From positions 953,524 through 1,017,523 of the forward strand of contig JAAGOF010000104.1 of NCBI GenBank assembly GCA_010645155.1: 64,000 nt of DNA. Direction: 5' to 3'. This DNA is from Tigriopus japonicus. Taxonomy: Eukaryota > Arthropoda > Copepoda > Harpacticoida > Harpacticidae. Both the position numbers and the translations under genes were made by a program. Each line of letters opens with the position of its first letter. The stretch's first letter is position 1. The notes under the pieces are model-generated. The model saw nothing but the letters and a program-made list of their open reading frames with translations, had not been told where the DNA came from and did no database searches. Below are positions 42,709-56,278 of this stretch, one piece after another.

Positions 42709-45145
42709 CATTTAAGATTGAAACAATATTTGTTCTATCAACGAGTTACTTGGGTTAGTGGGTTGATCAGAAATAGGTTTTAAAATTTATCTTACCATAC
42801 TTTTAATAATCCAAAAGGCGAACAAATTCGTGTGTCAGAAAAAGTGTTTGAGCTTTAAAAGTTGTTAGAGGATCAGCTCCTACTTATTCCCGGCGAAATG
42901 GGTAACAAATTGAACAATGAAGGAGCCCGATAAAGAAGAAAGGAGGACTTCATTGATCGAACTAATCTCGATTCCCTTGGATTTGGAGGTGCTCTCAGAT
43001 CAACATAATTAGTTATAAAGTTTCAAAAAGTACGCATAAACAAAAAAAAGGTCAAGTGGGCTAGATGGCGGGCTAGATAGACTCATAACCTCTACGATCG
43101 CTACAATTGATCTCAAAGCCTGGGTTGGGACAGAGCCCATGGATGCTCTTCTCTTGAAAACATATAGTATCAGATACCTCTCATACCTTCTCTGAGTACA
43201 TCCTCAGTTAGGGATGTACCTAACTTCAAGAGCAGGGGTAGGCAACCGGTGGGCCGCAGCCCATATGTGGGCCCAAGAAATGACAAATCTTTCATACTTT
43301 GGTCTTTGGTGGGCCCAAGAGCTATGGGGAAAGTCCAATATAGTGGGCCCCCGAGACACCCATACTACTGTGCTCGTGGGCCCAAAGCTCTTTGATCGCT
43401 AACTTGTGGGCCCTTGAACCTACCACCGTCTGATTGGTGGGCCCTTGACAACATGTAATCATATTTGGTGGGCCGCGACCCAAAAGGGCTTGCCGATCCC
43501 TGTTCTAGAGTGGTTTGCATTACGAGAGCTCTCATTCTTGTAACATTCTTAGTGAAACATCTTTAGATGTGCTCGACCATGGGCAAAGGCATTGGCGCTA
43601 AGCTTCATTGTAAGCCAAATGGTTAAAGATTTTTCAAATAAGACAAATTGGGCTAGTTTAGTTTGTTGTAACAAGCGAGAAGTCGTTTCGGCTGACGATT
43701 TGCAGTACTTCAAACAAATTAGCACCCATCAAAACCTGACTCCGTCTTCGAGTGACATGTATTTTCTTTGCTGCTTTTTCCAGGATTTCATTTTCCTCAT
43801 TGAATTCATCCCTCAAAGTACAAATCTCAACTTGTCATGCCCCTCGTTGATGCTCAGGTCAAGCACATTCGTTACGCTCTGTTACGTTAGATCTTGAGCA
43901 CCTTACTATTCAATTTTGAGCTGGTAAACTGAAATCTAAAATCATACACACACGCCCAACAATACCAATTTGAAGTTCCAAATGATTACATTAGAAGGAG
44001 CTGACCCTGGTCAGTGTACTTTAATTGAGAGCAGGTCAAGGATGGGCCCATTCGCGTTTACGTCAATTCTTCCTTCTCATATTTGTCATTTCGGTTCAAT
44101 GACACTCAACTTTCAAAAAGTGCCATTTATTTGACATTTTTTCAAAAGTGGAATCTTTCCAATATTGGTTGTTCAACCTTTTTTGGATGAAGGAGACAAA
44201 GCTTTAACATGTTATGGAGGTTAAGACGGTGAGTGATAACATTTTGTAACAATTTTTCTGAAGGCAAAACATGCAAAGCTAATTAGAAATATCTAATTTT
44301 GCATTAAAAACGGACAAAAACTGTTTTGCTTCTTTTTCTAGAGAGCATGTAAGTGCAAGAGGTGCTGCAATCAATTCTTTTGAGCATTTGTCGCCTAAGA
44401 TAAGCAATTTCGCCGGTTGTTATCAATCGGCATGCACGAGATTCCACACTGAAGAGATTGTTACATTTTGGGGTGTCTGTCCATGCCCATCTTCATGGTC
44501 TGAATGTTTCTCGTCCCTTTGTCTAGCACGACTTCTCATGATCTAAAGTTTGAAGTCGTCTCACAGATCCCAGAGCGCTTTGTGGGAACAACAAATGCCC
44601 AAAAAATCATTTACAACCTCGCCTTTCCGTTTAAAAGCGTCCTTAATTCCGAGTCTTTCCTCTCATCTTCCGGCCTGCTCATCCACTACCCAACGTCAAA
44701 TTTCACCAAGTCACAAACTCTTGTTCTTTACATGTGTGTTGCTTTTGCATCTTGCAATTTTAATTTGAGCACATTTGAACTTCAAACATTCGTTGAAAGA
44801 TCTCTTGCACGCTAAAAAATAGTCGATTTCTATGGGAGCTACAAGTGTAAAACATGGCCTTAAGAAGGCATCCGTGCGACTTTGATCCCAATCCTTGAAC
44901 TCCCAACCCTGGAAATCCTGACGGAGACGTTGACTGACAAGGCAGTTCCGAAAGCAATTGAAGTCGAGGCAAGGAACTAGCCACAAGAGTGCTCAAGAGT
45001 GATCCAGGAAGAGCACGTAAAGGAAAAGCACTCCGTTACAGACTTAGTGCGGATCTGGCAATCTTTTGAAACACACCCATCCTTGCTCAAACGGACATGT
45101 TCACAAGTTCTTCATGCATAACTGGTGTGAAATTGTGCAACTAAC
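42709..45145. other. Intergenic sequence between mariner and the RERG-like gene
   Basis: About 2.4 kb with short unconvincing frames. The only definable feature is the hAT-like element at 43233-43502. The promoter of the GTPase gene should lie near 44500-45145, but no motif stands out. Confidence 0.4.
43233..43502. mobile_element. hAT-like MITE of the CAGGGGTAGGCAAC type, 270 bp
   Basis: Starts CAGGGGTAGGCAAC and ends GCTTGCCGATCCCTG, the inverse apart from small changes. Flanking TTCAAGAG (43225-43232) and TTCTAGAG (43503-43510) match at 7 of 8 positions, an 8-bp duplication. The interior repeats GGTGGGCC and GTGGGCCC words. No coding capacity. Confidence 0.85.
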
Positions 45146-48100
45146 ATGGATGTGAAGTATCTTCCTCCTCAGAGATTGGCCGCTTCGCCCTCATCTCTGC
45201 CGAACCAACCACCATCTTCAGTGTCAAGTTCGAAGCCTTCAAAGGCCACGTCAAAAGGAAGTGGGGCTACTCGGAAACATGGTACCTGTTCTGCCCAACG
45301 AGCCCAAACTTTCAGAGTGAGCAGCCCGTCCAAATCTAACTCGTTCGAACATTCCCCCAGGGTGGCCAAAAAGCATTCTGAAAAAAGCTCCACGGTCACC
45401 TCTGACCCCAGGACATCCTCTCCGCATCCTCAGAATGGTCGTTCAAATTCAACCCACAAGACATCGGCTCCTCAATTGGAAAGTCATAAGTTCTTGAAGA
45501 CCATCAAAGCCCCCAGTGTCGAGCACGTGGGCAAGACCACTGGTTCGAAAACCGTGGGTGCAGTGCCCACTTTGAGTGAAGTATTAGTGCGGCTCATCAT
45601 TATTGGTGCAAAGCAAGTGGGAAAATCCGCATTAACTGTTAGATACCTGACCAAGAGGTTCATCGGGGAGTACCGAAGTCATGCTGGTAAGCAGATCCGG
45701 ACCTAGTAACACATTAATTTACGGACCTTGGGAGGTGCCGTGAACTCTATCGTGTAGTAAGATACTTTTGTTTGTGACGAACTTGTCGCAGAGTCCGTTC
45801 TCAGGACAGTTTCTCGATTTTCCCTTTAGACCCATGTGGAAGTTGTTAAGGTTGACAAACTCCAGAGTGCTGATAAATAACACGGCCCCTCGTGCTTGTC
45901 TAATGCAACAACAAAGATTGGTAAACTGTCCATCTTGGGGTTGAGAAAACTAATCCAGACGGAGGTGATCAAGTCAAAATCATGTGTCGCTCAAAGTGTT
46001 CACGCCAGTGTTTTTTGACAAAGGCAGACAAGCTGGAAACAAACCTTACTTTGCTCGAGAATGACCTATGAATCGCCTGATTGCATCAGGTTATGATTTG
46101 ATTTGATTTTGCGTCTAGTTGCCTAATTTTCCTGTTTGATTCACTGAACTTTCAAAGATGCAATCGGTGTTTTGAGATTTTTATGTTTGGCAGACGCCAT
46201 TATGTGACACTACAACGCAAAACATAATGGCAAAGATAAAACGAACTTACTATCGTTTTCCTCATTCTGTGAGGGTCATTTACCACTGATCTCATTACTA
46301 GGTCCCTCAAAAATAAGTAATTTACGAAATATGAACTAATAAGAAACCGCTTTATAAAGAAGTTTGACTTCATCGTCTCATACACTGAATTATATTAGAT
46401 TGATAAAAAGTGATGCTTGAACCACTCCAAGCAATGCCATTTTTACATCAATAACACAAAGGTCAAAATTTCAAGAAAGCTAAATAGTAGTGTAACATTG
46501 TTCTTCAAAACAATTTTCTTTTAGCCGTAATGACCTTATCTAAAGACGTTGAAATCGCTCGAGCGCCTTTTTATCCCATTTTCACGGAGTAAGTTACTTT
46601 TGTACAATGTTGTCATCTCTTTGGTTGATGATTTAAGGAACTGTCCAAAAATTCTGTAACTAAACGGCTAAAGGTCATGCCTACGTGTGGTCAAATTTCT
46701 TAAGGCCAGATCAAAGGCATAAAGATATGAAAATTGCCATTTTGAGTTACCGGGGGGCTCGAGGGCGTAAATTAGGAAACAAGCAAATGAGAAACTCACT
46801 AATTCAATTCTCTTTTAGTCAAAGCACTAACGAAAGCATATTTTAATCCTCTCGAACTCCACTTTTTGCAACGCTTACATATTGAGAACTTTCCCACGAA
46901 AAGTCTTCTCTCTAACGATAGTCTCAGTAGTTAAATAATTGAATTCTAATTCATAAAAACCAGAAAAAATCAAGGGCGAGGTCCAGTTCTAACCAAACCA
47001 CATGTTTATCTTTTGTTATCAAAATTATCTAAACTTTCCAAGACTTTAGTTGTTGTGTTAGGAATAAGAATATCTACCAAACTTGTGCGTTAAAAAAAGG
47101 AAAGATAGCAAATGTATTGGAAAAATGTGGAAATAAAAAACACACAGAGTCGGCGTATTTTTTTAGGTTTTCTATTCACAAGGCACCAAATCTAGGTTAA
47201 ATACTAAGCCTTTATAAATTCTGAGATCTACATTGGAGGAGAATCTTTTAAAACATTTCTTTCTGCTCTCCAATTTTCTTCCGAACCAAACATAAATGAA
47301 AATCCACTGCTGCTTCGACCTCAAATTGAGTTTCATAAGCATTGATCGAAAGAAAGATGTCATGGAAAGTAGCTTCTCCTTTCCTGACAACACCCCCAAT
47401 GCAAATGACGAATAGTCGATCGTTCACTACTTGATTTCATAAATGTCGCGACAAATCGCTCTACTACGTACATGACGCCATTGCCTGACAAAGTGACAGG
47501 ATTGCAAATGCGATTCACAAATTGAATCAAATTCGAAAACGACGAGATAGAGAGCACAGGATGGGAAGAAAAAGATCTTTGGCCCGATTTCTTGCAGTCT
47601 CTAAGTCAAGAAAAGTTTGTCAACCTGTCATGAAAGCTAAATGTTGTTCCCATAGGACTTGATCTATAGCTTCGCATTTCAAAGCAAGCTTATCTCGGGG
47701 GAATATCTCGGTATTTACACATCTTTGATTTACGTCTGCATTTTGGCCAAAGGTACAAGCTATTATGAAGGATCTACAATTCGTCAACTCTCATGGCCTG
47801 AATTTAATCTTTGTTGGTACGAAGCAAGGTCAACATTGACGATCTTTTGTAGCTTTGAAGCATGTGATCTCCGGACCATTGAGTTACTACGAGCTTGTCT
47901 GTCTTTGACCTATTTCCTCTTACCCCTTGAAGCAACGTTTCGGACATTTTCAATCATCTTTTGGGACATTTTCCACAAAATTCTCGTAATCCTGGCATCG
48001 GATACTTCGTCTCAATAGTGGACCTTTACGTCCCCAAGGCCTCGCACCGTGTATTGACAGAAATAGGCTTGACCCGAATACCTGTAAAAGACTGAAGACA

Positions 48101-51100
48101 CCAATTATAAGGATCGTTTTGTGCCATGAGTGAACTCGTTCATTTCATTTGTTCCAGTCTCCACAAGAAAGGACAAATTGCAGCCTTTAACAAACAAGTC
48201 TTCTACTCTTCGAAATGCATGAAACTCGCTTTGGTCGTCGTTTCCAGATTTGTCTCTTGAAGAGCAACATTTGTTCATTTCAACTCGAAAAAAGTGGGCC
48301 AAATCTCGGAAACCTGGCCTTTCAAGTGCGAGATATCCGAATAGACAATCACACGAATGTGATATTTTGAATATGCCAGGTGCAAATGACTAAAGAAGCA
48401 AACACCATGTTTGTTAAAAGTAAGAACTGGACGATACTAATCGCTCTTTATCAATGTCAAATGTGATTAATCATGAAGAAATAATTATTGCAGTTTAACG
48501 ATCTCCATGAATTTCGGGCTGGATTAAAAAAAACATTCTCGTTTTTCTATATTATTCTTAAATAGAGAGCTTTTATGCACAGAATGTATAAATAGGTCAG
48601 CGGAACAAGTAGTCTTCAAATTCTAATATCCAGTTTCGCTTAAATTTATTTCCATGCAATTTAAACTCATCCCTGGAACCAAATTTTTGACGCGTTGCAG
48701 GTATAGTGTCTTAGACAATATCTTGAAACTTTAAATCACATGTAGTGTTATACAAGTCTAAATATAGCACGTTCAAAACCCTTACTCAAACGTTGTTAAC
48801 ATCGGTTTACAGTAATTCATTACTTTCTTCAGTAGTTCGTCGAGGATGAAATCATTTTCCTGGTTGCCAAAGCTCGCAATAAAAGACAGAAAAATAAGTC
48901 GTCATTGGCACACCAAGTTTTCGGCCCATTTCCTCTGTATTCTTCTCAACCCGTCAATACTGCTTACCTCTCTCACGGTCAAGGAAGATTTCACCGAAAA
49001 GATTGAATCTTTTGAAGTGAATGCAATTTTTCTATTGGTTTTGCCAAAGATAACATGCGTAATGTCGACAGATATGTCTACCCGGTAAACTACTTTCGCA
49101 TTGTGTTCAATATTGTCAGAAACTGCGCGGATCTGTCTGTACAAGACGTTTATGGTGGCTCATTACGGCTCATGAATGACCCACTTCTTGAAATGGGGCA
49201 CATGGCAAAAGGCCTGAGAAGTGCAACAACCTTCGTTCACATCAATCCATTTATCAACACAAGAATGTTTTGACTAGTCAGTGAAAGATCGCAAACGAAG
49301 TTCACGAACGATATTGCATACTACTAACTTCATACATACGTAGTACATTCAAAACATCCAAGATCTCATCTAATTGACGGATTTCTTTTATGAAGTTTGC
49401 CCCAGTTTCACTCGACAGCTCCTCTGCCTCTCATTTAGACTAGACTCCAACATAGTCTTTCTAAAGGGATTACTTTTATAGACCCTCATAAACTTACTAA
49501 AACAACTTTAAACGGTGATTTTAGTGCGAGTGGCATGTTTGCAAAAACTTGACTTACCCATTAATGTTTTCCTAAATCATTCGAAGAGCCTCGCGAGATT
49601 TGCTTAAAGCCGTGTGTTTAATACTAAAACATAAGCCCGACTACTGAACAAACACACTTTGGAATTATTCTTAGTAAAGCACGAGACCTTCTCGTATTTG
49701 CTGTTGTGTCAAATTTGGCTCTCGAAACTCTTTGGAATGTTCAATTCGCATTTCCACCCTGGACAAACGGCGCAGTAAATAGCGACAAAATGGAGAAGAA
49801 TTTGCCAACAAAATTAGTAGAGCTTGATTCGTTTGATGTTCCGTTTCATGGAGGAAAAGAGACACTCGATGTTTGTGCATTCACCAGAGCCCTACATACA
49901 TATTACACGAGAAACAACTTGCCAACAAAAGGTCAGCCTCTTAATCCACGATGCCACGGAAAATCCACTCCCAAACTGGACTCACTTTTCCCCATGGACA
50001 AATCGCTTTTGTCCGCAAATCTGCAACTTTGCATCTTGCTCGTTCGTTCCACTTTGCTTTTTCCATTAACATGGCGCTACATCTGAGTAGTTTTGATCCT
50101 CAAAAAAAGGCCGACAAGAAACAAAAGAGCGGTGATTGAACCGTTGATATGTCATCGTTGTGGGATGGCTTTCTTTTGTTCCAGTCGAGATTGAGAATGA
50201 GCAAAGTTCTCGGCATTTCAAAGCTCTCTCTCAAGGTTGAGATTTGTAAATGGAGACTATCGGGTCCGTTGTTTATTGTGATCAATCCGAGAGCTCATAA
50301 AGACAGTCACTTGACACCTATGTTGATCCCTCGAGATCCCGATAGTGTTGTTTTCATAAGATCTCCACAGCTCGGGTTCAGGCTCTCAAAATAGTTGGGT
50401 GATTTCAGGCGGATTTTCTCGGCCTCGTTCCCAACGTACGTACAAACGTAGATTACCCGACGGGATAGGCCATTTTGCCCTAGGCCTATCTTGTCTGGAA
50501 TCAATCTATCAACGCAAACATGTTTAACGAACCTAGACAGAGAAGCAAAGTCTGTGGCATGGGCCCGTCACGGACATTTGCTCGTCAAAAATGGCGCAAG
50601 GAAATCCTTGAACTCCTCGTTCGGCGTGTTCCAAGTGAAGTTCATTCATTGCCTCTTGATGGGCATTCATATCTCGAGGGAAACACTACATACGTGTGTT
50701 ACGTACTACACCGTGTATAGGCAATTATGAGAGAGATGAAACTGAAACGCGCTCTTAGCCCTTGTTTTGTTCCATCTTAATGGCACACGAGGATGTAGCG
50801 ATGAGTTTCCTCATTTTCTGATCTCATTCTTCGACAATGCTGCTAGGTAGGAAAAAACGTTGCTGAAGATTTGGGTCACAACTGGATTACTCTAAATAAG
50901 TGGCGAAACAAATTCTGAAAGTTTCCAGGCACATCAACTAGAGAGTAAGAAAAGTTTAAGCTAGGTCAAGGTCTCACCCGTTTTGGGATCAAGTTCCAAG
51001 TTCCCTGGTGAGAAAATTGTACCTTGGAAACGGAACATTGACATTGTGAAGACCCTTGTTCCAGCAAGTTGGATACAAAGCCGCATTCCATTGGAGACGG

Positions 51101-54100
51101 GGGTCATTTTTATCCTGGAATTGGAGCCTTCACTGACATTGTTTTTGTTTTTGTTCCAGATCTCTGCTATCGGCAGCAAGTTCCATTGGAAGGGCAACTG
51201 GTTGAAGTCGAAATTATTGACGTCTCCGATCAACCTGACGTAAGAGTCCAAACAGAAAACCTAATTCTTTTTATCAATATTATATTAAATCGATATTGTA
51301 ATTGGGGTTTACAAAGGGATTCTTGAACTTTTATTTGGAAAATTAGTGTTTCTTTCGCCAATGTGGGACAAGTTTTGATTGTTCTTTTAAAAAGTGCACA
51401 CTCAATATCTTTAAGATAATAGAAACTTTCTTCATCATTTTTTGATGAAATGTGGTTCTTGAAAGCAACTAATGATCTTGTGTCATAAAGAGGCAAAAAC
51501 AAATGACATCCAACCATGACTGAACTAATGCATTTTATTCTCTTAAAGGCACCCTGGAACCTGCCAATTAATCGGATCCGTTCCAGTGATGCAGCCATTG
51601 TGGTATATTCCATAACCGACCGTAAATCCTTTCACATTGCCAGAGAGGCTCTAGATGTCTTGGCCACGTTAACGCCTCCAGTAGAGATCCCAGTCCTTCT
51701 CATGGCCAACAAAATTGATCTCAATCACCTCCGAAAGGTAGGTTAGAAAAAAGGGTTTCTTGCTTACTAGACATTAATGCAGTGGCTTGAAATTGGGACA
51801 GGGCCTAGTTAGTTAGCGGTTTTTTGTTGCACTCATTGCTTGTTGCAGTGAAGTCCGGGGTAAGAAAGTATGTGTGAAGCAATGAAAGAAATTCCTTACG
51901 TTCACTTTCTCTCAATCTGTCAAACGTAGAACTCGACAATCTTGCCACTATGCCATTGCTCTATGGGGAACAGCATTCTGGTGAGGTGAGGTCTCGATTT
52001 CAATTGACCAGTTTCTTGTCTTCCGCGAGATTTGGGACATACTGTACTGTACGTAGGGACAGGAGATCGAAGAGATTCTCGGAAAGTCATCCCGGACCCC
52101 TGCAATTTGTCTGCATTAAGTCTGAAAGTTGACCGTATCCTACAATTGATGTTGTGGCTTTTATGCCTGCATTCCAAGTGGCCCATGATTGGATTCAATC
52201 TTTAAGACCTTCAATCTTCCAGGTGAGCATTTCAGAAGGGCGGGAGCTTTCGAGACAATACAACACAGCATTCCACGAGGTCTCGGTGGCCGATGATCCC
52301 GTTGATACAATCACCGTCATGAATCGAGTCATCAGGGAGCTTTGGATCGCTAAGGTGTGTATCCTGAAAACGTATCATGATGCACTATGACACTCCATAA
52401 GAATGTCATGATTCGGCCCCGATTAATGACATCTGGTGGCAGAATGCGCAAGACCGTTGGTGTAAAAGTCGAAAAACAGTAAAGACATATAAGTCAGTTT
52501 GAATGGCTCTCATCCCACCTAAGGGCCCTCAAATAACCGGCTATTAGGTGGAAATTATGAAGGATTGTAGTCAGATTGGATGTTAACCTTTTAATATATC
52601 GTAATTTTTCAAGCACTTGCTTTTAGACCTACTATCAATCACCCTTAAAAGACCTACGAGATGAGAGAGAAAAAGTAAATTAAAGTTGTTCCTCTTGGTT
52701 TCCTGAGCCCGAATCACATTTCATCGTGTTTGGGAATTTCTCTAGAAACTTGATATGATTTTTTTCAGTACCGGGTAGGGCTACATAACTAATGCAATGA
52801 GGCAAGGATCACTAAACACCCAGCTGGATGCCTCGTCTACCGGCAAAAGCCATTTTTTGAATTCTGTGTTATACAGAGAAAAATCTTATCAAAACAAGTG
52901 TTTGATTGGTAATGCAAAGCTCACATGCTTAATTTCAACTTGATCGACTGAAATTTGTGGCAGTTAGAGTAATTTGAAGCGTAGAGCATAGCACCAGAGA
53001 CGGCTTGGCCACACTTCCAGTGAGGGAGACTCCCAACAGAGACGGCTTGGCCACACTTCCAGTGAGGGAGACTCCCAACCCTACGAGGTACCCTTGCGGC
53101 GCAACTCTGAAGTTGAAACCGAAAAACAGGTATTGCGCGCATGCTCAACCAAGCCCACTGGGCTCAAATCGACTAAGTCCATCTCGGTTTCAAATTTGAA
53201 AGTAATCATCAATAGATGGCGGTGTTGACCATCAAAGACGCTTCTGGTTGGAATTTGCTTCTCTACCGGGATAAATGTCAACTAACATGAGAATCGGAGT
53301 TTCCTAAGGAATCATTGAAGTTGCCGTTTTGGTGCCATGAGAGACAGGTTCAAAGTTGCATTTTCAAATAGAATCTTAGATATCGGAGAACTTCACTTGG
53401 CACTGAATTTATAAATGGTGCGTCAACATCACAATTTTTTGGGTGGTTAATTTGTCCAAGTTGCTAAACTGTTTTTTAAACGGCAACCCTGTCCATGAAG
53501 CAACCGAGGAATAAAGGGATAACCTTCAGTGTGGCCACTTGATAGGAATGTTGAACAAATTTCCGGAATTGAACATCGTGGATGGAAACAAAAAGCCCAG
53601 CCATTAAATAAAGACTTCAAATGATATATTGCTTAAAAACACACAGGACAATGTTCTTTTGCTTTTGAAAACATACAGCTAGTTCAATATGATGATATGA
53701 TATGTGTATTTTTTCAATCACAATTTTTTCAGTCACAATGCATGCAAGATCACATTTCAAGTTCATAGATATCCCCAGATGCGACATACTACCAGGTCTT
53801 AAAAGACTACTTTTTGCTGAAGACACAGAATGTGGGGAAAGTTGTTGAATTTCCACTTTTCCAGTTTTCAGCTTAGTATGTCCAAATTTACTTGCTCCAC
53901 ACATGAAAATCTTTGTTTGTATTGGGATAAATTACATGTTGCAGTAAAGAAAACTTTAAGGATTTGTGGAAAAGATAAAAAAACAAGGCCGAAAATGCAA
54001 TTAAAAGAGAGGCAATGCCAGAAAAATGCACCAAATTTCGATAAAAACGCCAAAAGATGCAAAGCAACCAAAATAATGAAAAATGCAGAAAATCGGAAAA

Positions 54101-56179
54101 AGTTAAATAAAATGCATTTTCATGAAATGTGCAGCCCCGCAAATAACCAAAAGAGATTGCCGCTTGCCTGTAATTACTGAGTGGTTTTGAAAGCTCATCA
54201 AAAGCGCGATAATCTAGGAAAAGATTGGGCGCTCAATGTTATACCATTGAATGAGTGGTAATAACACCTTTTAGGGGCAAACAAATCAACTTTAGACGAC
54301 AATTTAATGCCAATGAGCATAAAATCATTCCGTATCTTAGATCACACATATGCAAGTTTGTGACCTTATGAAGCAGCTCAAGGATATTCAGGACAACGAA
54401 TGTAGTACACAGACTAACATAATTAGCGGATAAAAACAAACGCCTTTTGACACCTCAACCCATAATGTAAACAGGTACAACGTTTTTTGTGTATTTCTCA
54501 GTTGGAGTTGGACCAATAGCACGTTCACTCAATTACTTAGTTTATTCAAGAACCATTTATTGGTCAATGTTAAAGCATATGAGAGAGAATGTAATATTTT
54601 CAGGGTCGAAATTCATGGATACAAACTCTCATCATTTTTACGCCATTCAGCATCCTCGCCACTCAATTCACAATCCAAACATAAATTACACCATAGCTAA
54701 TATTTATGTATGTAAAATGAATACATGTACTTAACACCTAGTATATTTTAAAAAATAATATCAGTTAGTACATATCAGTATGTATCAGTATTCATCCTTT
54801 TATCGTGATGATAATATAAAAGAAATAAGATTCTTTGGTTATTTATTCTTGCCATTGAAGTTCACCATTGCACCAATGACCTCGAAAAAGCACCTCCTTC
54901 CGTTTCTAAAAGCCGTTTTTAGCACCTTAAGATTTTTGCATTGGACTTTCCAGGGTGAGGTATTCAAGACCGACCACATTCTGCAGGACATGGTGGTTCA
55001 GCAGTCTAGAATGCGAAATACCATTTCTTTGTTGAAAAAATACTCATAGTTATTAGTGAGCTTTAGGGCATTTGTAACACTAACGACTGCTTATGGACCA
55101 GCTAGAAACCATGTTTATTTGGGCAGAAGAAGTCATTTTCAAAATCCAAAAACATTTGAGACCAGTTTTGAGGTAAAAATGCAATAAAACTTACTTCATT
55201 TCTACTTATTAGGGCAAGGCCAAAAACAATGTTAAAACAAAATTATGTAGAGTGATTCCTTGAGTGTAGGGAAAATTCAAAAATTTGTTTTAAAGCATGT
55301 TTTGAAAGCTTAGTTGCCCTTGACCTAATGAGCTAAATTCAAGGAAACATCAAGCATGCATTTAAGTCTGCGCATTTACACCTCTGATGTTCTCAGTAAT
55401 TGATCTCCAATGTTTCACTGCTTTTGAAATTTCAAAGATAAATTCAAAACCTTTAGACAAGCATTTTGCTTGTTTTCCCGGTTTTAAAAGAACCATATTT
55501 TTGACGTCAAACTGCCTTTAGTAATGAAATCGATGAGGTACTGTGCATGGTACCAGCAGAATATGTTCTAAAATTGGATCGAAAATCAAATATAGTTTTC
55601 CATAACTCAAAACATTCAACAATTTGAAAATCATGATGATTCTTAAGACTTAACAATGACTCCACTCAGTCACGGGCGCATATCTTGACAGGAAAAGAGA
55701 CCTGTTGTCAACTATCCAATAACTGTTCCAAACGCCTTAGTAATCTTTTCAATCCCATCACATTTCAGATGGAGGCTCATCGGAACCTGTTTCTATTGAG
55801 TCCACCCTTCATGCACATGTTCCAATCGCGCCTCGCTCTGCCACCAAATTCAGTATCCTCAGATCAGAAATGTCCCCGTTCCAAAAGCAATGACTCCCGT
55901 CCAAACACACCTCCTCCCAGGAAAACAACAACTGCAACTTGTGCCACTCAGGAACACTCAACCTCGTCGTCCACTTCAACGGCAGAAGTCGACAGGGATC
56001 GGTCACGGAAACACACTGTATTCAGCATGGGGCGTGTCTTCTCACACCTGATGGGGCGTGGCTCCCTTCCCCCGGATCTGCCTAGTAACTCTTCAGGGTC
56101 GTCAGTAACAGTCAAGGAGCGCGGAATGAGTACAGATCGTTTGTCACTTAAAAAAGTATTCAAGAAACGATCCGTGTGA
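45146..56179 (+). CDS. Divergent Ras-like small GTPase of the RERG/RASL group
   Basis: Five exons: 45146-45686, 51160-51239, 51549-51737, 52223-52354 and 55769-56179, giving 450 residues with consistent phases. Residues 1-145 are a Ser/Pro/Lys-rich extension without known domains. The G domain spans about 147-314: P-loop GAKQVGKSA (154-162), then RYLTKRFIGEY resembling RERG, the NKID base-recognition motif (261-264) and EVSVA where Ras has ETSA. Residues 315-450 are a Ser/Thr- and Lys/Arg-rich tail ending KKVFKKRSV without a CAAX box. Key positions deviate: Ras G12 and G13 are Lys 156 and Gln 157, the switch I Thr is His 179, and DTAGQ reads DVSDQ (201-205). GTP hydrolysis is therefore doubtful. 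Intron 1 is 5.5 kb with no recognisable gene. The last exon, 3.4 kb away, is the least certain link. Convergent with the IR gene. Confidence 0.78.
52996..53079. repeat. Two exact tandem copies of a 42-bp unit
   Basis: The unit starting AGAGACGGCTTGGCCACACT occupies 52996-53037 and 53038-53079 without a difference. It lies in the last intron of the RERG-like gene. Confidence 0.9.
53987..54138. repeat. Partial inverted relative of the hAT-like element at 22577
   Basis: In reverse complement it reads GGGGCTGCACATTTCATGAA and continues with GGCGTTTTTATCGAAATTTG, matching the left ~150 bp of the CHAF1B intron 1 element. The other terminus was not found. Confidence 0.65.
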
Positions 56180-56278
56180 AAGCAGGATGAGGCTTTTCTT
56201 TGCCTTTCGGACAAACCCCATTTTATTGTGCGTATTCATATTCCAATATATTATTTATTTGACATTCCACGAGTCGTT

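Noticed and set aside
49706..50086. 126-codon frame in intron 1 of the RERG-like gene
   Set aside because: No family resemblance, and overlapping frames of similar length exist in other phases.
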